DNA of 64,000 bases from Bacillota bacterium (GCA_017889585.1 JAGFZX010000006.1:34847-98846); one strand, 5' to 3'. Counted from the stretch's first letter, positions 16,786 through 26,090 are shown. Numbers and translations: made by a program. The notes: generated by a model from the letters alone, not told the origin.

Positions 16786-19068
16786 GTGAATAAGGGGGGG
16801 GATAATATTTTACATCATGAGCCAACAGGAGAACAAGTTTTTTTCGAAGCTTTTTTTGATGTACTTGAAGATTATCTGCTGATCCTGGATGATACTGGGG
16901 CAATCATAAATGCCAATAAAGCAATTGTAAGAAAGCTTGGATATACGTTTGAAGAATTATACAATATGAAGGTATTTTTACTGTATCCGCCTGAAAGGCG
17001 TATCGAGGTACAGGATATTGTTAAAGGCATGTATGAAGGAAAGATATCTGTATACTCTATGCCGTTGTATACTAAAACAGGAGAGTATCTTCCAGTAGAA
17101 ACCAAGGTAGTGAAAGGTGAACTGGAAGATAAAGATGTATTGTTTACAATCAGTAAAGATATTTCTAGATTCAAGGAACAAGTTATGCCCATTTTAAATC
17201 ATATACCTTTTTTGACATGGCTTAAAGATGCAGAAGTGCAAAAACAAAAGCGTTTTTTGAAATCGATGATGGATGCGATTCCCGACTTGATATTTTATAA
17301 AGATATGGCAAGTACATATCTTGGTTGCAACAGAGCATTTGCCGAAAAGTTCATTGGATTGCAAGAAGAAAACATAATTGGAAAAAATGATTTGAATTTT
17401 GTTAAAGACCTGGAACTTGCCAAATTTTTTAGACAAAAAGATTTGGAAGTGTTTGAGGCCGGCGAAACAAGAATTAATGAAGAAACATTAACAATGGCAA
17501 ATAGTAATATTATCGATGTCGAGGTAGTGAAAACTCCCTTTTATGATGAAAGGGGTGAGATAGCTGGAATTATAGGAATTTCCAGGGATATAACAGAAAG
17601 GAAAAAGTTTGAAAGTCAGCTTAGAGAAAGCCAATTGTGGTTAAGCTTGGCAACCAGTAGCGCGCAGATTGGCTTGTGGGAGTGGTCTGTGGTTAGTGGC
17701 AATGTTAAATTTAATGACCAATGGACACCTATTACTGGCTATACTCCTGAAGAACTTGTACCGGTAAGTATTGATACATGGATTCGGCTTAGTCATCCTG
17801 AGGATTTAAAAAAATCGGAAGAGTTGCTAGCAAAGTGTTTTTCCGGTGAAGTGGAGTATTTTGAATCTGAAACGCGGCTGAAACATAAAAACGGTGAGTG
17901 GGTATGGGTTCTTAGCCGAGGTAAGGTGATTGAATGGGATGAGGACAAAAAGCCTGTCCGGATGGCTGGAACACATATTAATATTACAAGACAGAAGCAG
18001 GAAGAGGAAGCTTTACGAGCAGAACGCAGTCTTTTTATGGGGGGGCCTACGATTGTATTTCTCTGGGAAAATGCAGATGGTTGGCCTGTTGAGTATGTAT
18101 CTCCCAATGTATATCAAATTTTGGGGTATAGGGTGGATGATCTTATTTCAGGCGAAGTTAGTTATGCATCAATTATTCATCCAGACGACCTTGAACGTGT
18201 GGTAGCAGAAACTCTTATGTATACAAAATGGCAAGATCCATTCTTTGAACTGGTATATCGAATCATTACTGCCAGTGGTGAAACCCGGTGGTTTTTGAAT
18301 TTTACAGTTGTTAAGCGCAACTTGTCAGGTAAGACCACTCATTATCACGGTTATATGAATGATATTACAGAACGTAAATTGATTGAAAGTAAAATGGCCC
18401 ATCTGGATCGCTTAAATGCGATTGGGGAAGTAGCTGCTGGCATTGCTCATGAGGTACGGAATCCCATGACAACGGTTAGGGGTTATTTGCAACTATTCCA
18501 GAAGAAAGAAGAGTTTGTTCACTATCAGGAGCAATTTGGCACGATGATCGATGAATTGGACCGAGCTAACTCTATTATCACAGAATTCTTGTCTCTTGCA
18601 AAAAATAAGTCGGTACATAAAACTCATGGTAATTTAAACAATGTGATACAAGCCCTATTCCCAATACTACAGGCGGATACATTTCAGCGAGGACACCAAC
18701 TGCGTATACAGATTGGTGAGATTCCTGACAGCTTATTTGATGAGAAAGAAATTCGGCAATTAATTTTAAATATGGTGCGTAATGCCCTTGATGCAATGGA
18801 GCATAACGGGGTAGTGATCATCAAAACTTATTCTGAGAATGGCAATATTATTATTGCGATCCAAGATACTGGTTCGGGCATACCATCGGAAATTTTGGAA
18901 AAACTGGGTACCCCTTTTATAACGACAAAGGAGCACGGAACGGGATTAGGCTTGTCCATATGCTATGGAATTGCAGCTAGACATGGTGGTAGTATAGAAG
19001 TGAGCACGAGTTCTGAGGGTACAACTTTTACAATTACATTTATCTTGTCACACACAGAATTATTGTAA
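16786..19068 (+). CDS. Multi-PAS cytoplasmic sensor histidine kinase
   Basis: 760 residues from GTG after GGAGAGAATAGG. No membrane helix. Four PAS-type domains (about 20-125, 150-270, 285-405 with a PAC tail, 410-530), HisKA with His555 in AHEVRNPMTTVRGYLQLFQ, and HATPase_c (NMVRNALDAM, DTGSGI, GTGLGLSICYG, HGGSIEV). The kinase core is closely similar to that of the kinase at 549, including FLSLAK, RGHQ and LGTPF, suggesting one lineage of kinases. An eight-G run at 16794-16801 lies in codons 3-6. Orphan kinase; a sporulation-phosphorelay input is possible but unproven. Confidence 0.92.
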   Translation: MNKGGDNILHHEPTGEQVFFEAFFDVLEDYLLILDDTGAIINANKAIVRKLGYTFEELYNMKVFLLYPPERRIEVQDIVKGMYEGKISVYSMPLYTKTGEYLPVETKVVKGELEDKDVLFTISKDISRFKEQVMPILNHIPFLTWLKDAEVQKQKRFLKSMMDAIPDLIFYKDMASTYLGCNRAFAEKFIGLQEENIIGKNDLNFVKDLELAKFFRQKDLEVFEAGETRINEETLTMANSNIIDVEVVKTPFYDERGEIAGIIGISRDITERKKFESQLRESQLWLSLATSSAQIGLWEWSVVSGNVKFNDQWTPITGYTPEELVPVSIDTWIRLSHPEDLKKSEELLAKCFSGEVEYFESETRLKHKNGEWVWVLSRGKVIEWDEDKKPVRMAGTHINITRQKQEEEALRAERSLFMGGPTIVFLWENADGWPVEYVSPNVYQILGYRVDDLISGEVSYASIIHPDDLERVVAETLMYTKWQDPFFELVYRIITASGETRWFLNFTVVKRNLSGKTTHYHGYMNDITERKLIESKMAHLDRLNAIGEVAAGIAHEVRNPMTTVRGYLQLFQKKEEFVHYQEQFGTMIDELDRANSIITEFLSLAKNKSVHKTHGNLNNVIQALFPILQADTFQRGHQLRIQIGEIPDSLFDEKEIRQLILNMVRNALDAMEHNGVVIIKTYSENGNIIIAIQDTGSGIPSEILEKLGTPFITTKEHGTGLGLSICYGIAARHGGSIEVSTSSEGTTFTITFILSHTELL

Positions 19069-19074
19069 CAAATT

Positions 19075-19106
19075 AGGCCAGTGCTTTTTGCACTGGCCTT
19101 AATAAT
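19075..19106. terminator. Terminator between convergent genes
   Basis: AGGCCAGTGC / GCACTGGCCT perfect 10-bp stem with a TTTTT loop, then TTAATAAT. It lies between the kinase and the convergent permease. Confidence 0.8.
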
Positions 19107-19139
19107 ATGATCTGTAGCAGATTAAACCCTCTATAACGA

Positions 19140-20582
19140 TTACGCTAAAAACGCGGTAACGATAACGCCTGCACTAAGTCCCAGTAATGTTGGCCACATG
19201 TTGCGCCTCGCCAGGTCAGCCGGGTTTACGCCGGCAAAAGATGCAGTAACCGCCAGAAAGCCCCAAGGAACCAAAGTGGCACCAGTCCATATAGCAGCCA
19301 TTTGCGCTTGAGAAGCCAGGATAGCTACATTGGCACCGATCGGTTTACCAAGGGCCATCGCAATGCTTGTTCCCAGCGGAATGGCCGCATAGCCAGAACC
19401 GTCGAAAGCCGCTAGTAGGCCAGCAATAGTCACCATTAATGAAACCATAAAAGTATTCAGCGGCACATGGGCGGCAATAAAGTATCCCCAGTCAAACATG
19501 AGTCCTTGAGCATTGTTATCTTTAACAATATCTTTCAGTGAATCGCCGCCTAACCAGAAGAAGCCGGCAATAATAACAACTGGTCCGAAGACTTTGACAG
19601 CAAACATCCAGCCGTGTCGAGCGTGATCCATTACTTTAGAAAAAGCTTGATCTTTATATTGAAAACTAGAGCTAATCATAGTGATAGCTAGCACGGTACC
19701 GCCAATAAGAGCGGTGGCGGCCCCGCCTTTCAGTCCTAATGTAAACATAAAGTAAACATCTAACAGTAAGGACAGTGGGATAACCCAGGCCATCACTTTG
19801 CCAATAGGACTGGCGCTGATGGTGGCCGTTGCAGCAACAGCCCTTTTTGCCATTTCTTGACCGCTGATTGTGGCAGCAACCTTTTTTTTCATATCTTGGA
19901 TATCGGTGTTGTTGTCCATTACTTTTACGTTGTTGGCTTTTATAGCCTTATGCGCAATGTAGAAAGCACTAGTAGCTGCAACAAGAGAAACAGTTGCCCA
20001 TACGGGAAGGCTGGCAGCTATAATGTCGCCAACTGGTATTCCTGTCATCTTGGCAGTCACTGATGGTGTGCCTTGAATAATAAAATCACTTGATAACCCA
20101 ATGCCTTTACCAAAGATCGATAAGGACATGCTGGCAATCATAGGTGGTAAACCGCCAACAATGGCCAAAGGTAAAACGAGGGCACCCAGCAGGGCAACAG
20201 CCGGCGTAGGCCAAATAAACCAGGAAAGAATCAGCATTGAAAAACCGATAACCCAGTAAGATACGCTAGGATTTTTTAATAAACCTCGTAGGGGGGCAAC
20301 CATCAACCGGTCTGAACCCATATCTTCCATGGTTTTGGTCATCATCACAACGAGGGCGATAACAATAATAATATTCAATAAGTCAGTAGTAGAGGCCAAA
20401 ATAGCATTAAATGTAACCATGAGACCGCCAATAATACTACCCTTTAGAATTGAGCCAACTATCAACAGACCAACGGAAGTTGGCAGTAAAGCATCCCGGC
20501 GGGTTGCTAGACAGATCAAGGTGACAATTACAAAAAACATGAAAGTCCAATCTGCCAGCGATAGTGTCGTAACTTGTTGCAT
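19140..20582 (-). CDS. Ion-transporter-superfamily permease
   Basis: 480 residues, about 12 hydrophobic helices, with a central cytoplasmic loop (NNTDIQDMKKKVAATISG) separating two halves and repeated GxPxx/PxSV elements (GALVLPLAIVGGLPP, GTPSVTAKMTGIPVG, GSGYAAIPLG). It resembles the ArsB/NhaD/gluconate-type ion-transporter superfamily, probably a symporter of an organic anion or an antiporter; the exact family is not certain. It is transcribed after the FAD oxidoreductase gene, 76 bp downstream, so the two probably act on the same compound. Confidence 0.75.
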   Translation of the reverse strand: MQQVTTLSLADWTFMFFVIVTLICLATRRDALLPTSVGLLIVGSILKGSIIGGLMVTFNAILASTTDLLNIIIVIALVVMMTKTMEDMGSDRLMVAPLRGLLKNPSVSYWVIGFSMLILSWFIWPTPAVALLGALVLPLAIVGGLPPMIASMSLSIFGKGIGLSSDFIIQGTPSVTAKMTGIPVGDIIAASLPVWATVSLVAATSAFYIAHKAIKANNVKVMDNNTDIQDMKKKVAATISGQEMAKRAVAATATISASPIGKVMAWVIPLSLLLDVYFMFTLGLKGGAATALIGGTVLAITMISSSFQYKDQAFSKVMDHARHGWMFAVKVFGPVVIIAGFFWLGGDSLKDIVKDNNAQGLMFDWGYFIAAHVPLNTFMVSLMVTIAGLLAAFDGSGYAAIPLGTSIAMALGKPIGANVAILASQAQMAAIWTGATLVPWGFLAVTASFAGVNPADLARRNMWPTLLGLSAGVIVTAFLA

Positions 20583-20658
20583 TATAGAATACTCCTCTAC
20601 TTAATTTTAGTGGCCTTATTGATGAGGCTCAAAATGGAGGTTCACCAACAAGGCAGAT

Positions 20659-21999
20659 CTATTGATTGGTTTTCGTTGCTGCAGCTTCCCGACAATAAGT
20701 TGTAAGATTATTTGCAAAAAAATCTGTCATATTGGCATTATTAACGTTGTCCTTGACTTGTTGAACGTTAGTAGTGTACAGGTTCTTGCTCTTCATATGA
20801 TCGAATAATACGGAGCCAGAGAAGGTGTATTTCTTAGTTAACCCTTCTTTGGTCTGCATTCTTTCTTTTACATGGGCGATACCTTCGCCGCAGGCCAGGC
20901 TCCGGGGAATCTCGATGGCTTCTAGACCGAGTGCGCACCTTGCTGCATTATGGCCAGCTAGTGTTCCCGTTATGATTGCTTCCGTATGACCCACCAGCAA
21001 ACCGGCTTTTTCTCCGCCACAGAAGACATTCTTCAGTCCTTCTACTTTAAGTGTATTGTCGCGGGGCAGCATTCCGAAATAACGCATGGAGTTGCCAATG
21101 CCGCCGGAATAGGGATCTTCAAAGCGAGCATTTTCACAGCCAGGGATCTGGCGGAGCTTATCAAGGGGATAATAGGCAGACATTAGTTTTGCGTGACCAG
21201 TATCCAGTAAAACAATGTTCTCGGCAAACTCTTTCAGTGCATATTGTTGACAAGCCTTTTGGTCAAGTTCAGACATACTCTTTTGGAGATTTATGGGGAC
21301 AGGGATGACGCAAACGCCAGTGGTATTCAGCTCTTCTCTGATTTTAGACGATAAGGAGTCTTTATGCAGTTTGCAAGATCCACTCATGGCACCGAAAGTA
21401 CCGTCCGCTTTTTCGCCAATCATCTCTTTAACACCAGCTTTAGCGGCAATGCTGAAGCGAGGTCCAAAGGTAGGGCAACGATAAACGCACATGGCACAGC
21501 CGTTACCATACTTCATGCAGTTGTTTTGGGGTCCAGCCGTACCAGAGACGTCGACGAATGCATCGCCAGTAGCTTCGATCACTTCGTTACTATGGAACAC
21601 ATCGGCGATAACCTTGACAAGTGTGCAATCTTCTACAACAATATCTTTGACACGAGCCTTAAGATGAATCTTTACGCCTGCAGCCCAAAGAGCCTTGCGG
21701 ACAGCGGGTTCAATGGTAGATACATCATAAAGAGAGGCATGTTTATGCCCTGGGAACCCGATGTTCTTGTGGCGAGCGGTGTCATCAGTGATTTTAAATA
21801 GGTCGCCGCCACCCATGGCCAGCATTTCCTCGGTAACGGTGAATCGACCATTATTGCGCATAATGCCGCCAACCAGCCCGGTACCAAGCAACATGTCAGA
21901 ACGCTCAAACAGTTCTACCTCGCAACCAGCCTTACGCGCAGCAAGGGCGGCAGCTGAACCTGCCCATCCACCACCAACAATTATTACTTTGTTAACCAT
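20659..21999 (-). CDS. FAD-dependent oxidoreductase with cysteine motif
   Basis: 446 residues. The N terminus is a dinucleotide fold (VIIVGGGWAGSAAALAARKAG, then Glu in ELFERS), followed by GLVGGIMRNNG, an EATGDAFVDVSG segment and a second FAD motif near the C terminus (NVFCGGEKAGLLVGHTEAIITG). It looks like the GidA/fumarate-reductase-like flavoprotein class. A cysteine-rich segment (CMKYGNGCAMCVYRCP, near residues 160-175) is unusual and could bind metal or take part in a redox relay. Its start follows AAGGAGG. Paired with the permease downstream, it may oxidise or reduce an imported substrate. Not a known pathway to me. Confidence 0.8.
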   Translation of the reverse strand: MVNKVIIVGGGWAGSAAALAARKAGCEVELFERSDMLLGTGLVGGIMRNNGRFTVTEEMLAMGGGDLFKITDDTARHKNIGFPGHKHASLYDVSTIEPAVRKALWAAGVKIHLKARVKDIVVEDCTLVKVIADVFHSNEVIEATGDAFVDVSGTAGPQNNCMKYGNGCAMCVYRCPTFGPRFSIAAKAGVKEMIGEKADGTFGAMSGSCKLHKDSLSSKIREELNTTGVCVIPVPINLQKSMSELDQKACQQYALKEFAENIVLLDTGHAKLMSAYYPLDKLRQIPGCENARFEDPYSGGIGNSMRYFGMLPRDNTLKVEGLKNVFCGGEKAGLLVGHTEAIITGTLAGHNAARCALGLEAIEIPRSLACGEGIAHVKERMQTKEGLTKKYTFSGSVLFDHMKSKNLYTTNVQQVKDNVNNANMTDFFANNLTTYCREAAATKTNQ

Positions 22000-22232
22000 T
22001 TGAATTCCTCCTTAAAAATAAGAATAGATATGGAGGAACCCTCCATATCTACTCACATTGAGTGAATAAGAATATTAGTAGATGACTCCCACTCATTATT
22101 GATAAACGATTATCCTTTTAATGCAACTTATAATATTCTAACCATATCGACATAATCCTGCATTTTATTTCAAATTAATACTTTTTATTAGTGTACCTGA
22201 ATGAAGATTCTATATGTAAGAATCATGTAAAA

Positions 22233-23306
22233 CTAAAATATTTTGATTTCACCATTTTGGAGCTGAACTCCGCTACACAACGGCTGAAACCATTCCAAAA
22301 AAGTTTGTCGGTCTTCTCCTTCCAGTATAGTCGGCTGATAGTCATTGATCCAGGTTGCTGACGAAATTCTGGCAGGAACAATTTTGGCATCAGGCATTTG
22401 TACGCCTTTTTCATTGGTAGTGAATTTGACTTGCAAAAGCATTGTTCTTTTATCTTGGGGGTTCATATTTCCACCAAAGGCAAAGTTACCAAGACTGTAA
22501 GCGATAAGTCTGTTTTTGTATATTTCAATTCCCTGCAGGACATGGGGATGATGCCCAATCACTATATCGGCGCCGCTATCAATGGAAAGTCGCGCAAGAA
22601 TGTTTTGTTCAGAGTTTGGCCAGTAAGATCCTTCTTCTCCCCAATGAAAACTGACCACGACGATGTCGGTGATATCTTTTAGTGCTGATATTTCTTTTGC
22701 CAACTGTGTCTCATCTATAGTGAACGCATATCCTAAGAGTCCAATCTTAAATCCTTTGGTTTTATAGACCTTGGCGGTACCTTCCCCCAGCCATAGGATA
22801 CCTTCCCTGTCAAGAGCCTTAATAGTGTCCTCGAAGCCTGCCTCATAGTAATCATAGGTATGATTATTGGCAAGGTTAACAGCTTCAATAGAGCCTAAGG
22901 TAAGCATTTTTGCATATTCGGGAGGACCTTTAAAGGCGAATGTCTTAGGGTATCTTGCGCTCGAAGTCGTAAAAGTACCTTCTAGGTTGGCGATTGTAAG
23001 ATCATCTACAGAGGTTACTTGATGGATGCCTTTGAAGACATAGGCTAGATCACCATTATTAGCATCGATTACTGCGGGTAATGTAGAATCATACCCGAAT
23101 GTAGCGTCGGTTGCAAGTGTGCAATCGCCAATTGCTGTGATGACAATTTGTTTCTTACCTTGAGCTGTTGTGGAGGGGCTAATGTTTTCCATGGGAGGTT
23201 CTAACGTTTCTGCTTTCACCTTTTGTGAGAAGATTAAGGGCATAAAGGTGAGTACTGCCATAATAAGAAGTAAGGCTGATATGCTTTTAAACCACATGTT
23301 ATTCAC
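22233..23306 (-). CDS. CapA-family metallophosphatase-like protein, exported
   Basis: 357 residues. A signal peptide or N-terminal anchor (SALLLIMAVLTFMPLIFSQKVKA) precedes the CapA domain (PF09587). Motifs of the calcineurin-like fold: GDCTL near 60, IANLEG, VNLANNH, FHWGEE, IGHHPHVLQG and YSLGNF. In Bacillus, CapA/PgsA helps make poly-gamma-glutamate; the wider family acts on cell-surface polymers, and no capB, capC or capD is nearby, so a polyglutamate role is not supported. Start ATG at 23306 has a poor ribosome binding site (GACAGTGAATAAC). Confidence 0.88.
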   Translation of the reverse strand: MNNMWFKSISALLLIMAVLTFMPLIFSQKVKAETLEPPMENISPSTTAQGKKQIVITAIGDCTLATDATFGYDSTLPAVIDANNGDLAYVFKGIHQVTSVDDLTIANLEGTFTTSSARYPKTFAFKGPPEYAKMLTLGSIEAVNLANNHTYDYYEAGFEDTIKALDREGILWLGEGTAKVYKTKGFKIGLLGYAFTIDETQLAKEISALKDITDIVVVSFHWGEEGSYWPNSEQNILARLSIDSGADIVIGHHPHVLQGIEIYKNRLIAYSLGNFAFGGNMNPQDKRTMLLQVKFTTNEKGVQMPDAKIVPARISSATWINDYQPTILEGEDRQTFLEWFQPLCSGVQLQNGEIKIF

Positions 23307-23393
23307 TGTCCTTTGTATTTACTATCTATACATAACTATTTCATCTGGTTAATAATTATGACAGTGGTCAATTACAGTAAAAATATGTGGCTG

Positions 23394-23443
23394 AATAAAC
23401 TAAATCTGCCACTCTTTTTTTAGAGTGACAGATTTAGTTTATT
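23394..23443. repeat. Long hairpin between divergent genes
   Basis: A 15-bp plus 6-bp stem (AATAAACTAAATCTG and CACTCT with their complements, one mismatch) with a T6 loop, in the region between the start of capA on the minus strand and the next plus-strand gene. No gene upstream on either strand needs a terminator here. It could be an attenuator in a leader of capA (its minus-strand start lies 88 bp away) or the end of a small RNA. Confidence 0.5.
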
Positions 23444-23736
23444 ATTTGATGTTATAGTCAGTATAAGGGCAAAAATATAAAGAAAACTTGACTTGCGTCA
23501 AGCCTTAGTTGTCCTTACTTGGAATCAGAAGTGCTATACTTTCTGATTACGTAAGAAAAATAGTGTAAAAAAGGAGAATATTTGTTAATATATTTCTAGA
23601 GAGTATTTACAGCACCCTATGTATTTTTTTAACGGCAATGTTGTATCGAAATCATGCAAGCTGTAAGGTGGTGAGCATAGTATGGAAGTTAGATATGCCA
23701 CTACTGCAATACGTATTTAAAAAGGGAGGAAAAATA

Positions 23737-24423
23737 ATGATAGGTGCTGGAAAAAAATTAGAAAAAGACTATCCTGCGGAATGTGCTAAGCTTATTGAAT
23801 TATGTGGACTAGATGATACAGGTAGCCTTCCACATTATCTAAATCGTGTATATGCCGTAACTGAGCAAAAATGGGAAGAAAATGTTCAACGCCTAATGAA
23901 ATATAATGTTCGTATCAAATATCTAATGTTTGGTGAAGCAGCCCCTCGGACACTAGAAGGTGAGATAAATTATTTTTATAATAATTGCCACGGTAGCTGG
24001 GGCACAGCAATTGTGGAAAGTCTTCTTTTGCCGCAGCAAGTTTTTGATGGTGCAGAGCAAAAGTTGGATGCATTAGCACAAAAACAGTTCCTTTTAGTGG
24101 ATACTATGCCGTTCCCAGTTAATTTTAACTATCCTAATAATTATCGGAATAAAATCGCCTATAAGGAACTGGTCAAACTTTGTGCTCATAGCTATTTGCG
24201 GGATAAATTGTTTGATCCGCGCCTGCAATGGGACAGTGATGTGAAAATAGCATTTGGAGTAAAAAAGAATGCTGAGGCTATGATGGAGACTTTTCCTAAG
24301 GGATTTAGCTTGCCGAATGGCCAGAAAGTGAATTTCAGTCTTGATTTTGTAGTCACTAATGCAACTAACTATTCTCATGCTGAGAGGATACGAGATGTAT
24401 TTGGGATAAATAAATTCAGATAA
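23737..24423 (+). CDS. Protein of unknown function (UDG-like fold possible)
   Basis: 228 residues from ATG at 23737, placed after GGGAGGAA; the frame extends to 23638 but lacks a good ribosome binding site there. The sequence has an aligned YLMFGEAAP strand, NNCHGSWG, a LLVDTMPFPVNF strand and a C-terminal LDFVVTNATNYSHAERIRDVFG. The first element resembles the GE-P loop of uracil-DNA glycosylase-superfamily proteins, but the match is too thin to assign. Cytoplasmic, no signal peptide. Not identified. Confidence 0.7.
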   Translation: MIGAGKKLEKDYPAECAKLIELCGLDDTGSLPHYLNRVYAVTEQKWEENVQRLMKYNVRIKYLMFGEAAPRTLEGEINYFYNNCHGSWGTAIVESLLLPQQVFDGAEQKLDALAQKQFLLVDTMPFPVNFNYPNNYRNKIAYKELVKLCAHSYLRDKLFDPRLQWDSDVKIAFGVKKNAEAMMETFPKGFSLPNGQKVNFSLDFVVTNATNYSHAERIRDVFGINKFR

Positions 24424-24453
24424 TTGTAGTAGACCTAGAGTTCATTTAGCTTC

Positions 24454-24666
24454 TTATGTATGCGGCTGCAATAATCTTCCATCTATCGTGTAGTAATTTG
24501 GATGGTATGTTGCTCTGCCATTTTTAATCAGATGTACATACCTGCCATTAGGGGTTAAACCTTTTAATGTACTACTAATGTACATATAACTCTTAGGAAT
24601 ATGTCCTGTGCGTTCATCCATATCATTTGGTGTACTCATTAAAGCACCCCAGACGGTGCTTGACAT
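24454..24666 (-). CDS. Small hypothetical protein (70 aa)
   Basis: A 70-residue protein on the minus strand: ATG at 24666 has AAAGGGGGAA upstream at a good distance, and a TAA at 24454-24456. Sequence: a short acidic N-terminal third (STPNDMDERTGHIP), then alternating hydrophobic strands (KSYMYIS, GRYVHLIKNGRATY) as in a small beta-rich domain. Convergent with the preceding gene. Function unknown. Confidence 0.6.
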   Translation of the reverse strand: MSSTVWGALMSTPNDMDERTGHIPKSYMYISSTLKGLTPNGRYVHLIKNGRATYHPNYYTIDGRLLQPHT

Positions 24667-24784
24667 TTAGATTCCCCCTTTAAAATGTATGATGTTTTTA
24701 TTCCTATAATGTATTGTACGATAGTGGTGCTAAAAATATCACTATTTTTAAAAATTTCAGGATCAAGCATTAGGGCGTTACATG

Positions 24785-24835
24785 GACCAATAATAAAACC
24801 ACTGATAAAGATTATCAGTGGTTTTATTATTGGTC
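24785..24835. repeat. 24-bp perfect inverted repeat, 3-base loop
   Basis: Arms 24785-24808 and 24812-24835 are exact complements of 24 bp with loop AGA. It lies between the divergent starts of the 70-aa gene and the glycosyltransferase, so neither gene needs it as a terminator. It could be a stem that blocks read-through between divergent units, a terminator of an unseen RNA, or a MITE-like scrap. Confidence 0.7.
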
Positions 24836-24990
24836 GGCCCAGGGTTGGGCTTGACTTACTAGAGGGGGAATTTGATACCAATAAATAACAGATATAAATA
24901 TAAATAATCAAGGCAGAAGATGGAAACATAATACAGAAGATAAGATTCTTATGTGATGTCAAGATTCATTGTAATAGAGGTGGTAATTGG

Positions 24991-26040
24991 GTGGTGAAGG
25001 AAGTTCTAATTATTAGACTGAGTTCCATCGGAGATGTTATACACTGTACGCCAGTGGCTAGGTCCTTAAAAATATCTTGGCCAGATTGTAGGATTACATG
25101 GCTGATAGGGGAGGTAGCGGCAGAGCTCTTAAAATATAACCCTTATGTTGATGAAATTATAGTCTGGTCGCGGGAGAAATTTGAAAAATACTTACGAGGC
25201 TTTGAGTTTGAAAAAGCTTTGGCGATGTGGAGAACTTTACGGGAACAATTATCAGCAAGAAGTTTTCATGCAGTTCTTGATATTCATGGATTATTTATCA
25301 CAGGAATGATAGCAAAACTAGCAAGAACTAATAGACGCATTGGTATGAGCCAAGCTAGAGAGTTAAATTCTTTGTTTATGACAGAGACAGCTACGCCTTG
25401 CGGCTCACATATTACTGATAAATATCTTGGTGTATTACTGCCTCTGGGCATTGACTCTATAGACCATCAGATGTTTCTTGCCATAACTGAGCAGGAGAGA
25501 GGTTTTGCTGAAGAATTTTTGGTGAGGGAGGGGATTGTTTCCCATGAAAAGTTTGTAGTTGTCATACCAGGAACTACTTGGCTTTCAAAAAATTGGCCTA
25601 CTGAATTATTTGCACAAACGATACAAATATTGTGTAAGGATTTTAAAATAGTGATGTGTGGTGGCAAAGGTGAAGGAGAGTTAGGGATAAAAATCCAGCA
25701 ACAAGTTAGAGTGCCGATTGTCAACGCTGTAGGTAAAACTAGCCTGCTAGAGATGGCAGCTCTCATTGAAAGAGGGACAGTAGTAATTGCAGGAGATACG
25801 GGGCCTCTTCACATTGCTGCAGCATTGATGGTTCCTACAGTATCAATATTCGGTCCAACAAACCCAGCGACCTATGCACCCCTAGGGCAAGGCAATGCTA
25901 TCTTAGTAAATAACCTATCTTGTTCTTTCTGCCATAAATTGAATTGTCCCCAGGGCAATGCCATTTGTATGAGTAGTATTACGCCAAGAGCTGTTGCTGA
26001 GCAGGTATATCGTATATCATCGAGGGGGAGGCTTGACTGA
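24991..26040 (+). CDS. Glycosyltransferase family 9 (heptosyltransferase-like)
   Basis: 349 residues. GT9 (ADP-heptose:LPS heptosyltransferase) features: N-terminal VLIIRLSSIGDVIHCTPVARSL, a GWLIGE-type loop (TWLIGEVAAE), central VVVIPGTTWLSKNWP, and the nucleotide-sugar site (VVIAGDTGPLHIAAAL, SIFGPTNPATYAP). A C-terminal CHKLNCP cysteine cluster is typical of part of the family. It transfers heptose or a similar sugar to lipid A-core, implying an outer membrane. GTG start after AGAGGTGG. Single gene, not in an LPS cluster here. Confidence 0.9.
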   Translation: MVKEVLIIRLSSIGDVIHCTPVARSLKISWPDCRITWLIGEVAAELLKYNPYVDEIIVWSREKFEKYLRGFEFEKALAMWRTLREQLSARSFHAVLDIHGLFITGMIAKLARTNRRIGMSQARELNSLFMTETATPCGSHITDKYLGVLLPLGIDSIDHQMFLAITEQERGFAEEFLVREGIVSHEKFVVVIPGTTWLSKNWPTELFAQTIQILCKDFKIVMCGGKGEGELGIKIQQQVRVPIVNAVGKTSLLEMAALIERGTVVIAGDTGPLHIAAALMVPTVSIFGPTNPATYAPLGQGNAILVNNLSCSFCHKLNCPQGNAICMSSITPRAVAEQVYRISSRGRLD

Positions 26041-26061
26041 TTATAGAATGGTAAGCAATTA

Positions 26062-26090
26062 TTGACAAAACAATCTTTAGGTGTTATATT
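26062..26090 (+). promoter_or_regulatory. Sigma-A-type promoter for the cbi operon
   Basis: TTGACA, 17-base spacer, TATATT: near-consensus -35 and -10. Transcription would start near 26097, leaving a leader of about 250 bases before cbiM. Confidence 0.65.

Noticed and set aside
24639..24962. Reading frames of 67 and 107 residues on both strands
   Set aside because: They are produced by the palindrome at 24785-24835 and have low-complexity content.
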